The notes beneath the pieces were generated by a model. It was given only the letters and a program-made list of their open reading frames with translations. It was not told where the DNA came from and did not search any database. 64,000 bases of DNA from Sparassis latifolia (lineage: Eukaryota; Basidiomycota; Agaricomycetes; Polyporales; Sparassidaceae), in NCBI GenBank assembly GCA_018466975.1, contig CM031556.1:2666001-2730000 (forward strand), given 5' to 3'. Within the stretch, counting starts at the first letter, position 1. Each line of letters starts with the position of its first letter. This document shows, piece by piece, positions 12,280 to 22,768 of the stretch. The translations under genes and the position numbers were made by a program.

Positions 12280-13740
12280 TCAGTCCGCAGGCCGCTTCTC
12301 ATCCTGCCAGTCATGCACTACCACGTCCGGCTCGAGCTTCGCCGCTTCGACGTCGTCTCTCGGCGGAGCCGCGCGCGGAGCCTGTGCGGACTCGACGGAC
12401 TTGATCCACGTATAGTAAACAGTGCCCGTCGCGATAACCAGGATCGAAGTCGCGCGATTCCTAGCAAGGAACAAAACAAGGAGATCAGCTTCCGGTGGTC
12501 GCGGGGAATTTGATGATGATAAGAGAAGGGAGGAGAAGAGACGGAGATGGTGGCGTTCGGCTGATATCTACGCGCCTCGGCGCGGCGCACCGTGTACGTG
12601 CACGATAATACAAGCGCGAGCACTTACGCTGTCAAGAGGTCACCGAACAACCACACCCCGAGGAGTGTTTGGATAACAGAACGTGCAGCCTAATTCAAGC
12701 AGCCAATGAGGTGGATAACAAAGAACGTTAGCCCAATCTTGAGGACGGAGACGGAGGAAGCGTGACGTACGCTGGAGAACATGTGGGTGATCGGGCTGGT
12801 CACCTTGATGCTGAGAAGTCCCGCCACACATAGCAGGAAGCCGAACACGCCTGTGACGATACTCCCCCAGACGAATACCTCGCCGTTCCAGGTGGGCGAG
12901 TGCATGAGCTCGCGCACGCGGCCGTACTCACCCAGAAGGAGGATGAATGGCGCGAGGAGAAGCGCGGAGCCAAGGTTCTGCCAGTACGCGAGCTGAATGG
13001 TCGAGTTGTGCGCGTGAGGAAGCGACATCTTGATCAACACCGTGTGCACGGCGATGAACAGCGACGACAGCACTCCATAGATTATGGGCAGCTGTAGATG
13101 CCACTGTCGGGCGGAGGCGAGAGAGCCAGGGGAAACACCCAGGAAAAATCCGACCGTCACAATAAGTGTGGCTGCGATAACTTTGAGAGACGGAGAGGCA
13201 CGCGTGTGCAGGGAAGATACCATAATAGTCAGTGGTAGCACGAGGCCGCGGGCGATCTAGCGCGTCAGGCGTCAGCGCGGGCGGCATTGACCACGGTGGG
13301 AGACGGACCTGGAAGAACGATGCCTCGACGCCTCGCAAGCAGAGGATGTTGAAAACGAGGCCGATCACGTTAACCAGAGTCACGGGTATCAACTTTTTGG
13401 CTGTCCGGAGCTCGAGTTTGGGTATCTCGACCTTGGAGGTGACAAAGGCCGCGCAGTGCAGCAGGACAACCGCAAAAAGTAGTTGGATGAGGAGGAACAG
13501 CAGAGGAAGATCGGGGGAGGAATTCATGACGGCCTTGTTACTGCACGTGGCACGGTGAGTAGACGACTCCCGATAGGTCCAACGAGCATCTTACACAAAG
13601 ACCATCTGGACGAATGAACAACATCAGAACTGAAGGTCGATGATGACATCGCCAGGACTCACCACGAGGGCTGCACACATGTAGAAGGACACGACCGCGG
13701 CGACCTGCCATGTCTGTGTATTGGTCTTGTTGGATTCCAT
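12280..13740 (-). CDS. GDP-fucose transporter-like protein (SLC35C, TPT/drug-metabolite transporter family)
   Basis: Multi-span Golgi/ER nucleotide-sugar transporter, closest in pattern to GDP-fucose transporters. Minus-strand exons are 13740-13663, 13605-13595 (an 11-nt micro-exon encoding MVF plus part of V), 13540-13309, 13256-12771, 12689-12628 and 12460-12280, giving 349 aa. Seen: MVFVNKAVMNSS after the first helix, NVIGLVFNILCLRGVEASFFQIARGL, and YGVLSSLFIAVHTVLIK. The C-terminal half has INHSP-like positions (SPITHMFSS) and QTLLGVWLFGD. About ten hydrophobic segments can be traced; the tail is acidic and cytosolic in character. The gene is divergent to an O-fucosyltransferase-like gene 457 bp away, which supports GDP-fucose as substrate. 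A related sugar substrate remains possible. Confidence 0.82.
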
Positions 13741-14197
13741 GGCGAACAGCAGGGAGCGAGCAGCTGCTGGAAGGAAAACGTACGGAGTAAATAAGCGCAG
13801 ACTACCCGGAGGAGGGGCTAGGTGAGGATGTATCGGCCAGACATGCCGCAAATCGCACGGATAGGAGGGGCCCCTAAATTGTGGTAACTTGCGGCGAGGC
13901 TAGGGCCGAAAGCATCTACCGGCGCGTAATGTCCAAAATTTTCTTGTAACCTCAGGGCGCGGTCGAAGAAGGGCGGAGTAGACAAGAGAACATGATGGTA
14001 GAGTGCGGCGAAGCTGAGCAGGTTGACGGGAGCCGACAGCCATGGAAACGCGGGGTGTGTGTGACAGGGAACTGTGTGACAGTGGAAAATGAATGTGACC
14101 GGGGAGAGATGGGATCGGGAGTCGGGTTGCCGCCTCTCCTAAATCGAGATGGCCGCGCCCGATACCCTCTCTCTGCCCGTCTCCCTCTTCTCTCACC
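13741..14197. promoter_or_regulatory. shared promoter of the GDP-fucose transporter-like and O-fucosyltransferase-like genes
   Basis: 457 bp separate the two divergent start codons, so both genes must be controlled from here. No TATA box is obvious. This arrangement would allow co-regulation of GDP-fucose import and use. The role is inferred from position only. Confidence 0.55.
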
Positions 14198-16063
14198 ATG
14201 AAGTCCCTCGCTGACCTCGAGGACCCTCCAGACAGCTGCGAGCACGCTCGCTCTCCCTCCAACGCTCCCCTGCTCTCCTGGAAGTACGCAGACAAACTGT
14301 CTACCTCGATACCCACCCCGCGTTCCCTCCCTTTAAATACCCGCTTTCGCAGACTGGTCGTTCTCGCTGTAGCTGCTCTGTTTGCATTTGCTGTCATTGC
14401 CTTATCCTCTTCACACCTCTCTTCTTTCGACCATGCGGCCTCCGAACTTACTTCGCCGTCTACCACACTTGCCGCTGCGCCATTAGTTGACATCTCAGAT
14501 GTCGACTTGCAGGGACAGTACACATATTCCCCGTATGTCAACGGCCCACCTACCGCAAGATTCCGCGATAATTTGCGCAATGATACCAAGTACATTACCT
14601 CCTGGATCTCAGCGGGATGGAGTGCGTCCCTTCAGTGTCTGTCCTATTATCGCTCATGCTCATCCGCCTTACAGCGAACGACGTCATGACCTACGCTAAC
14701 CTGATATACCTGGGATCCATCACCGACCGCGTCCCCATCATCGCCATGTTCACTCCTTCTCACATCGGCGGCGACGCTGAAACCATCCGCTTCGGCGACG
14801 TCTTCGACGTGCAGCGCTTCAACAAAGAATCCGGCATCCACATTATCGAATGGGACGAGGTCAAGGCTCGCAATAGTACCGAGGTTGAAGACATAGGTTG
14901 CTGGAACATTTGGGAGGCCGTACAGTACAACGAGGATCACCCCAGGGGCAGCGCTATCCCATGGCACGTCGGACTCGGTGCGCTCCTGTTCGATCCGCCT
15001 TGATTCCGCGCGCGGCTCCTGATGCGGCTATTGTTGACAGATATCTCGTACACTAGAGCGCCTGACTGGGTGAAGCTGATTCCAGACTACCCGCACGATC
15101 AAGGCAGCTCGTTTTGGGCGCTCGCGAGACTGGGGTTCCCGCAGGAGCGCGCGAAGCACCTTGGCACCGCGACGCCGTCTCCCCAGCACGGGGTGACGCT
15201 GGACCCTGACCAGCAGGTGCTATGTTACGACTACCTGTACTATACGTGGGCGCAGCAGGTGAGTCTACGGGGTATCACTCGAGACCGACCCCGCGTTTGC
15301 TGACCCAGTCCTTGGTGATAGCCGTACGAGTGGGAGAATGACTATTTTCCGGCGTGGAGATTTGTCACAAAGTATTTGCGCTGGACAAAGGGGATCGAGG
15401 CACTCACCGCCTTGTACCTGCGGCGTGCATTTGACCTCACGACAACCGCTGAGATCCCACCTGTAAGTGCGCTGCTCTTTGCGCCGCGCGACGCTGATTG
15501 ACCGCACTATGAAGTATATTGCCATTCATGTACGACATGGTGATTTCAGAAATTGGTGTTGGGCGGCTGAGCAGCCAGAAGACTGCTTCGCACCGCTGCC
15601 CGTCATTGCTAGACGCGTCAGGTAATCATCTAGATCTTGCTTTCTTCGAGGCATCTCCTTGACCATATCGGATGACAGGGAGGTACAAGACGAGCTCAGA
15701 CGGCGCAAGGGCATCGAGATCCCTGCGACGAGGGTCGTGATGACGAGTGACGAGAAAGACCAACTGTGGTGGGATGAAGTGCTGGCCCTCGGGTGGCAGA
15801 GGATCGACCACGACGCGCTTCACACGGCCCAAACCTACGGGAGATGGTGCGCCACCTCCGTCTTTCTCACAACGGAGAAGACTGAGTTATTTCCGTTTAG
15901 GTACCCTGTTCTCCTGGACGCGGCTATCCAGTCCAACGCGCTCGGCTTCGTGGGCACGGATCGCTCGACTTACTCTGTCCTCTCGCGCCGCCGGGTTGAG
16001 GACTGGCAAGATGGCGCGACGCGCATGGTGTTGTGGGGCACCAAGGGCGCCGATGACCATTAG
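14198..16063 (+). CDS. O-fucosyltransferase-like type II membrane glycosyltransferase
   Basis: Predicted Golgi/ER-lumenal GDP-fucose-dependent transferase of the protein O-fucosyltransferase superfamily. Exons are 14198-14621, 14675-14977, 15041-15258, 15322-15462, 15515-15621, 15679-15846 and 15901-16063, giving 507 aa. There is a cytosolic tail of about 50 residues, then a signal-anchor helix (about 52-69, LVVLAVAALFAFAVIAL) and a Ser/Thr stem. YIAIHVRHGDF at residues 363-373 carries the conserved H-x-R-x-G-D of the GDP-binding motif. FVGTDRSTYSVLSRRR near residue 470 matches the family's C-terminal motif. Sequons such as NDT and NST suggest lumenal glycosylation. The acceptor is unknown. 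Pairing with the GDP-fucose transporter-like gene across a shared promoter supports the donor. A divergent GT of a related GT-B family is the alternative. Confidence 0.78.
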
Positions 16064-16551
16064 CACGCGCAGTGCTCTAATTTATGTTGGTTCCACGGGA
16101 ACTTTGCGTCACGGACTCTGGACTTGTCTGCACGTTGAGACTTGCGTTGCTCATGGTGTATACCACTACATTGGTTCCGCTAATGTTCGCTGCTGCATTG
16201 TGTTTTGTCAAGACTTAGAATGTTGTTACCCATTTTTGTTGGATATATACGTGAGTATGTACTGTGTATAGTGAATAAATCTGCAGCGATTTCAAGTTTG
16301 GGGGCCTAGAAACCTCTCTACATAGTACCTAGACAGATTTCATTTGTTCGTTCCGTGTCACGACGAAGTCTTCCTTTACTCCCGAGGTTGGCATAGGCCA
16401 AACCGTTCATTGTGATAATTGCATATGCAACGCCCACAGGATTCCGCTCTTATCCGGGTTACTTTCGAATTCCAGGAACCACTGCGAAACAACCTCTCTT
16501 TGTGCACCCTCGTCCTCCCGGCACACAGCTGGAAATCCTGCTGACACCACC
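16064..16551. other. intergenic region
   Basis: 3' flank of the O-fucosyltransferase-like gene and promoter of the F-box gene. It is AT-rich around 16200-16290, with AATAAA at 16272-16277, a possible polyadenylation signal. No coding or RNA gene is seen. Confidence 0.5.
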
Positions 16552-18607
16552 ATGACTGCGAGCTGGCCATGGCTGCCCACCGAGCTCTACGTCCACGTCC
16601 TCAGCTTCCTGCCGCCCGCCCGAGACGCCGCCGACGTCAGCGCGAAGACGCTCGCGAGCTGTCTCGCAGCGAACTCTCACCTCCGCGCGGCTGCCCACTC
16701 TCCACTACTATGGGAGCCACACTATCGCGCTCGGTACACATCCTGTGTTCCGCAGAACGAGGAGCGGCGTAAGGCCGCTGCAAAGGGGGACTGGCACCGC
16801 ATGTATGTCGAGCGGCGCTCGCTGGACCACAGGGCGCTCGTGATTCTGGACGAGATCAGGCTGCAGCTTGGCGGGCGGCACCAGCGCGCACGGGTATTTA
16901 CGCGGGAGCTCTCGTTTGACGTGTGGGACGCGCTTGGGATCGAGACGCAGCTGTCTTTGCCCAAGTGCTTCAGGCCTGAAGGAGAGGGCGGGGACACCGA
17001 CGATGCGCCTGCGCCGCATGCGCTTCCTCGACGCTATTGGGCGCGTACCGTCCGTGGAATTATTGCAAGACGACATGCGTTAAATCTCTGGGGGCGCATC
17101 ACCTCCGGGGACGAGTCTGTCACCTTCGAGGAGGCGATATCCGGTCTGTCCGCGTTCTTCGATATATCGCCGATGCAAGTGAGTATCCTCGCTCACTCAG
17201 CTGACATAGTCGTGTGCTCATGTGGCATGTGCTCTAGATCTCAGCTAACCTCGACAACCTTGCAGATTTCTGTCGGAGCACGCTCGTCGACGCGGGCGTG
17301 GAGCTGGATCCCGAGAGCTCCCAGTATGATTTACGCGACCTCGTTATGCGCATCCGGCATGTCCTACACAGTCTGGGATATAGTGCTGTTACTGGTATGT
17401 ACTTCCGCGCCTATACGACTGACGGAATCCAACGGAGTTTTCCACTAGGAGCAGAATTCTACTTCCCTCTCAACCAATTTCCACATTCTTTCATGAGCGA
17501 GGGACACCGCAGAACAATACCGCTGTCTCTCGTCTTCGTTTTTGTGGCAATTGCTCGCCGTCTGGGAATCCAGGCATCCGCGACCAACTTCCCCGGCCGA
17601 GTTCTCGCGTACATCACTTCCCCAGACAAGGCTGGTGGTGATATGCTGTTTGACCTCTGCGGCAACACCGATCCACTGACATTCACCAGCAGAAACGTGC
17701 CACAGATGCTGGAGGAGGTCGGGATGATGGCGGACGCACCCCCAGAGTCCGTCACTCCGTGCAAGGTCTCGACTACGCTGTACCGCGCCGCAGCGAACGT
17801 GCTCCTCTCGGCGAGCCGGACCGCGGACTCGTCCACCGAGACGTGCGTGTGGGCGAACTACGCCGCGCGCTGCGTCTTCTTCCTGCACGCGCAGGCGATC
17901 TTCGACTTCAAGTCTTTCCTTGGCTCCAAGCCGCTCGACGCGGTCGCGGTGCTCGCGGACGTGCTCTGCCCTGCGCTGACCGTGGAGCTCGGCGACATTT
18001 TGATGGAGCACTGCGCGGACGTTGAGCAGATCGACGAGCGGTACGCGCGCGTGCGGTACACGCGCACACCCCGCATCAAGTTCTTCGTCGGGCTCGTCGT
18101 GCGTCATGAGCTGCGAGACTATGTGGGCTGCATCGTCGGTTGGCATGTGAGGCGCATCTACTTTTCTTGAGGTTATGCGTTTGGTCCTGACGTTCTCCAG
18201 CCGTATGCGGAAGATGTCGACATATGGGCAGGGGTCTCGATGATCCCTCAGCCTGACCAGCCTTTCTACACCGTCCTCACCCAAAATGGGGGGAAGAAGT
18301 GTGAGCAGAGCGTATGGAAGAGCATTCTCAGTACATCTCGCTGACGCTCCTGTCCTCAGACGTTGCCGAAGAGGATATTTGTCCGGCTACCTTTACGGTA
18401 GAAGTTGCCAGGGAATTGTTTAACAGCCGCACTGCGTTCGCGCGCTACTTCGAGGACATCGAGCTCGGTGATCGGCAGCGAGGGCGGATGCTGCTCAGCC
18501 ACGAACTCAAGACCATCTATCCGGATGATGACCGCGCGGGAGAGGCGTGGGTGTCGCGAGGTGTCATGCCACGAGTCGAGTCCATACTGTCGAAGCCTCT
18601 TCCGTAG
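16552..18607 (+). CDS. FBXO21-like F-box protein with SirB1/transglutaminase-like and YccV domains
   Basis: Probable substrate receptor of an SCF ubiquitin ligase. Exons are 16552-17178, 17238-17394, 17449-18146, 18201-18300 and 18360-18607, giving 609 aa. The N-terminus has an F-box (LPTELYVHVLSFLPPARDA, residues about 8-55). The middle (about 180-380: GLSAFFDIS..., LVFVFVAIARRLGIQASATNFPG) matches the SirB1-type transglutaminase-like domain. The C-terminus (IKFFVGLVVRHELRDYVGCIVGWH ... YTVLTQNGGKKYVAEEDICP) matches the YccV/HspQ hemimethylated-DNA-binding-like fold. This domain order is that of animal FBXO21. What the YccV fold binds in eukaryotes is not settled. The family assignment is good; the substrate is unknown. 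Confidence 0.87.
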
Positions 18608-19365
18608 TCGATGCAGGTATCTCTTTATTTTTTCATTTGTTTCCGGTCCGCTCAGACATCATGAAATGGAGAATGTGTTGAATGGTTTTCCTTCCCCCTG
18701 TTTTACTTCGGAGATTTTAAGCATTAGCCTAGGGCAGGTGCATGGTGGCGTGATTTTACCACCTCAAAATTAAATAGACAACGTAGTTCATACGGAGAGG
18801 CGTCGAAAGCTGAAACAATTTATGAATCCAGCAATTCAAGTGCAATGTGGGTGTGTACTTGCTATTCAGCACGACGTGCATACACCGAACTCCGCAATAT
18901 AAGGTTATACATGTTACTGTCATTGAGTAGTGGTTGAGAGCGCGAACATCCTCCCTTGATATTAGGTTCTATTCCTCTAGCGAGTCCCGAACGCTATTGA
19001 TACACGTACTAACCCGCGCTACGTATGACGTGTCGAGTTACGTTCAACACCTACCATACGCATATGGTTGCGTGGTTGCGGGTCCACCGATAAGTATCTG
19101 GGCGGACATGTACAAGCGATGTTGGCGGCGGGGGTACACCACTGCTTCTATGACATGCACACTCCAGTCTGCACTAGGCAGGGAATGATCAGCGATGAGC
19201 GCAGTCTTCCGTCCTGTTCGAAGTCCCTTCCGTGCGCTATTTTTGGCCGAACGGGAGACCCTAGTTGCTGGCTCCAAAGTATAAGCAGAGCTAGAAGATC
19301 AGAAGAAAGGTGAGCGGCCGAACCCAATCAAACGAGACAAGACGCCTACCATGGATAACCGTCAA
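18608..19365. other. intergenic region between convergent genes
   Basis: This lies between the stops of the FBXO21-like and ketopantoate-reductase-like genes. It is AT-leaning with short frames only. No repeat, RNA gene or conserved coding segment is recognised. Confidence 0.5.
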
Positions 19366-20607
19366 CTACAGTACCTCATGGAATGGATGTATGTTATCAA
19401 GTGGGATGGCGCAACGCAATTGCATCAAGTTGATGATCGCGGCCATTCCGTGGACGGGCACCTTATACTGTTGCGCTAGACGCATGATGTAACCGTTCAG
19501 ATAATCCAGCTCCGTATTTCTCGACCTCCGCACGTCGACGAGCATGGACGACATGTTCGATCCTGTGATCTCCACCACGCGTTTGCACTCCTGGACCAAA
19601 GCTGATGTCGTCAACTCCCGCGGAAACATCGAATTGCCGGTAACGGAGACCTCATCCTTCATCTCCTCCTTCCACTGAGCGTGGAACACGTGCGAGGCCT
19701 CTTTGCACAACGCCTCGCACAGGCGCTCGCCACCGGGAACCGTAAATATGTCCGCGTTTTTGCAATTGAGCAGAGCGGTAAGCGGATTTACGACCGAGTT
19801 GACGACCAACTTGCGGCGCATCGCCATCTGGACGTCGTGTACTGGCCTCCATGAAGCATGCAACCCTTCAGCCATGGTGAACGCCTCTATCGTATTCCGG
19901 AGGGACGCATAGCGTGCATGGGCCGGATCGTCGGGTCCTGAGGTTATATCGTCCAGATTGGTCCGTTGGAGAGCCTTGGGCAAGGTAGACCGTACACTTG
20001 CCTCGAAATCGCGACCGTGACCGTCTGGCGTGATCCCCAGATGGATACTCCCCACTCCTGAGTGCACCGAGTACCCACGCCTCTTCGACCACGCGCCATG
20101 AGTGTTAGAGGAAACGACAATATGCGGCCGATGCTCCGGATTGCGGAAGACGTTTTTGAGCAGGTCCTCGTACACGCCCATGCCGTTGTGCAGGAGTACG
20201 ATGGTGCTGTCGGCAGTCAAACGGGGAACGAGCTGCTTGATAATGGAGATGGCGACGTTCGCCTTGATTGCGAGGATGAGAGATTCGATAGTGTGTACAG
20301 GCTCCTCTTCCTGGAACAATGGCTGCTCTTCTCCAAGAGCAGCAGCAGCCTCGAGGCGACGCGCAACATACTCTTCACGACCGGAGTCGGAGTAACTTTG
20401 GATCTGATCATGGCTGATATCCTTCTCCCAGCGAACTACCCCATTTGTCTCGATGATGGCCCGTCCGTCTCCCCTCCGAGATGCTCTGGCAATACCTGGT
20501 TCTTTGTGGAGGACAGTGATGGCATTGGTGCGTGGAAGAGCGTGTCTGAGATAGTATGTGACGAGAGTGCCGATGGCGCCAAATCCGCCCACGATGTGAA
20601 AGCGCAT
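19366..20607 (-). CDS. 2-dehydropantoate 2-reductase-like (ApbA/PanE family) oxidoreductase
   Basis: Likely NADPH-dependent reductase of ketopantoate to pantoate, a step of pantothenate/CoA synthesis; fungal paralogues often have unknown substrates. Intronless, 413 aa from ATG at 20607. The frame is open further upstream, but only from a GTG, so the ATG is preferred. Residues 1-20 (MRFHIVGGFGAIGTLVTYYL) hold the dinucleotide-binding G-x-G-x-x-G at 8-13. The C-terminal half contains the catalytic-lysine region KLVVNSVVNPLTALLNC and the helical ApbA_C domain (LDYLNGYIMRLAQQYKVPV). A Glu-rich insert after about residue 85 is not usual for bacterial PanE. The start is divergent from the aldo-keto reductase gene 311 bp away. 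Confidence 0.85.
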   Translation of the reverse strand: MRFHIVGGFGAIGTLVTYYLRHALPRTNAITVLHKEPGIARASRRGDGRAIIETNGVVRWEKDISHDQIQSYSDSGREEYVARRLEAAAALGEEQPLFQEEEPVHTIESLILAIKANVAISIIKQLVPRLTADSTIVLLHNGMGVYEDLLKNVFRNPEHRPHIVVSSNTHGAWSKRRGYSVHSGVGSIHLGITPDGHGRDFEASVRSTLPKALQRTNLDDITSGPDDPAHARYASLRNTIEAFTMAEGLHASWRPVHDVQMAMRRKLVVNSVVNPLTALLNCKNADIFTVPGGERLCEALCKEASHVFHAQWKEEMKDEVSVTGNSMFPRELTTSALVQECKRVVEITGSNMSSMLVDVRRSRNTELDYLNGYIMRLAQQYKVPVHGMAAIINLMQLRCAIPLDNIHPFHEVL

Positions 20608-20918
20608 GTACAGCCGTGGCCGCCGTTGTCCTCGTCGTTGTCGGCGGCGTTGACACGCGAGGTGGCGTCGATCGGTAACGTCCGACCTGATAGCGGAAAA
20701 GGAAGGTGAGTAAGAACGAAAGGATTCGCCGAAAAAGAACCGCACTGGAACGTCATGAGGATATACAGAACCTCCGTAATCGATAGCCTGGCGGTCCGAT
20801 CAGCCGGCGGGTGCGGTCCCCCGGTGCACCTCATAAACCTGAAAGCCACCGAAGAAATGGTGAACCTCCCACACCTCTCTTCCTCTCCAACGCACACTAC
20901 ACCCGCGAATATCTAGCA
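20608..20918. promoter_or_regulatory. shared promoter of the KPR-like and xylose-reductase-like genes
   Basis: 311 bp between the two divergent start codons. Both genes encode NAD(P)H-dependent oxidoreductases, so joint control is possible. No recognisable TATA element. The role is inferred from position. Confidence 0.45.
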
Positions 20919-22469
20919 ATGGCCGCCATCACTCTCAAGAGGACCGCACAGAAGGCAAGTCGTGTTTCTTGAGGTGCCGCAGCCTCTGACATTTCCGGAC
21001 GTGTGTAGATGCCTGCCATTGGGTATGAGTTTTCTTGTCTTATGAATTTATTTGACTCACCTTTCGTTCGACCAACAGCTTCGGTCTGTGGAAGGTGCGC
21101 TTGCTTGTTGTTTTGTCTACTCCTCCTCTGACGAAACGTGTGTTGCAGGTCACCAAGTCTTCTTGCGCTGATGTATGCGGGCTCGTAGACATACTTGGGG
21201 CCAAGTTGCTAAGAAAATATTTTTCAGACCGTTTACAATGCTATCAAGTCGGGTTACCGTCTGCTGGATGGCGCCGGCGACTACGGCAACGAGAAGGAGG
21301 CTGGTGAGGGTCTCAACCGCGCTATCAAGGATGGTCTTGTCAAGCGCGAGGAAATATGTAAGCGGAATCATTCTTCCGTCGGAAGAGCTGCCCTCCCTCA
21401 TGATTTTAATTATTCCAGTCGTTACTTCCAAGGCGTGTTTGATTTTTAGTCGACGCGTGACGTCCTCTTATGATATGTACACAGCTGTGGAACACCTTTC
21501 ACGCTCATGACCACGTAAGCTCTTTCCAAGTAGTGTCACCTACTGCTCCTGCCAACTCCGTGGTAGGTCAAAGCCTTGGCCAGGAAGCAACTTGATCTCT
21601 GGGGGATCGACTACTTCGATCTCTTCCTCGTCCACTTTCCTATTGCTCTTAAATACGTTGAACCTGGACACCGTTATCCTCCAGAGTGGTTCGGTGACGA
21701 CGGCAAGGTTTACCTCCGTACGTTTCTCGCTTTGCCTTCAACGATACTTGTGTCTTTACATTCCCGTGCCAGAAAACACTCCCTTCTCGGAGACCTGGGG
21801 TGCCATGGAGGAGCTTGTCGACGAGGGTCTCGTGAAGAACATCGGCGTCAGGTGAGACAACGACTTATTTTACGCTGCAAATGAAGCCTTACCTGTGTCT
21901 TCTAGTAACACCCAGGGAGTTCTCCTGCTCGATATCTTGCGCTACGCTCGTTACGAGCCGGCCGTGAACCAAGTCGAGCTGCATCCTTACCTAACCCAAG
22001 AGCCACTCATCAAGCTATGCAAGACTCTTGGTATTGCTATCACTGCCTACTCCTCTCTTGGTCCGCAGAGTTACGTCGAACTCGGGGGCGACAAGGGAGC
22101 GAAGAACTTGCTGGAGCACAACGTGGTGACTAGCATCGCGCAGAAGAACTCGAAGAGTGAGTAACTGTGAGTCAGTGGCATGGTGTCCATGCTGATGCTT
22201 GCGTGTAGGCACTGCGCAGGTTCTGCTGCGCTGGGCTGTGCAGCAGGGTCTTGCGGTGATCCCGAAGAGCAACAACCACCATCGCCTGGTGGCAAACTTG
22301 CAAGTTTCTGACTTCACCCTTCCTGAGACGGACATGAAGGCGCTCAGCGCGCTGAACATTAACCTCAGGGTGAGTATCCTCGTGTTTTAGCCGCGAATTT
22401 ACTCAACGGCACTTCTTACAGCTCAACGACCCGTCTGACATGGACCCCCGCTTGGCGATCTTCGCTTGA
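20919..22469 (+). CDS. XYL1: D-xylose reductase-like aldo-keto reductase
   Basis: Cytosolic NAD(P)H-dependent reductase expected to convert D-xylose to xylitol. Twelve exons: 20919-20954, 21009-21022, 21079-21094, 21149-21172, 21228-21357, 21419-21432, 21485-21514, 21567-21717, 21773-21851, 21906-22156, 22209-22369 and 22422-22469, giving 317 aa. The catalytic tetrad is visible: Asp44 and Tyr49 ([11 protein letters not shown]), Lys78 (VTSKLWN) and His111 (FLVHFPIAL). The cofactor motif IPKSNNHHR follows. Length and motifs fit fungal xylose reductases. Introns 1 (20955-21008) and 6 (21433-21484) need GC-AG boundaries: GCAAGT after QK and GCGTGT after TSK. GT alternatives break the frame or the conserved sequence. 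Five exons are 14-30 nt. Other AKR1 polyol reductases are the alternative. Confidence 0.9.
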
Positions 22470-22712
22470 GAGTGCAGTTGTTAGCATCCTTGTACAATAT
22501 TCAGAATGACATTCGTTTACGTCTGCTGCGAACCTCAGACAGAAAGTGAGTGTGCTCGGTACCGAGGTCTCCACAAGGCCCTTCGGCAGTCTGCGGCGCA
22601 GCTGAGCGCAGTACGCCGATGTTGCCATATATGGTCATACCTTCCATACTGGGACCGATCATGTACACCGCAGCTGACTTCGAATACTCCGAGGCGCGCC
22701 CAGAGCGCGACG

Positions 22713-22720
22713 TATATATA
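22713..22720 (+). promoter_or_regulatory. putative TATA box of the PB1-domain gene
   Basis: TATATATA lies about 50 bp before the ATG at 22769, in an otherwise C-rich leader. The spacing is short but plausible for a fungal promoter. Confidence 0.45.
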
Positions 22721-22768
22721 CCGTCCCCTCTCCCCTTCTGTCTTCTCCACTCCTTCGTCTAAAACACC

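Noticed and set aside
9339..22469. Secondary-metabolite gene cluster
   Set aside because: An acyltransferase, two reductases and a transporter occur here, but there is no PKS, NRPS, terpene synthase or P450. The transporter and reductases have primary-metabolism motifs.
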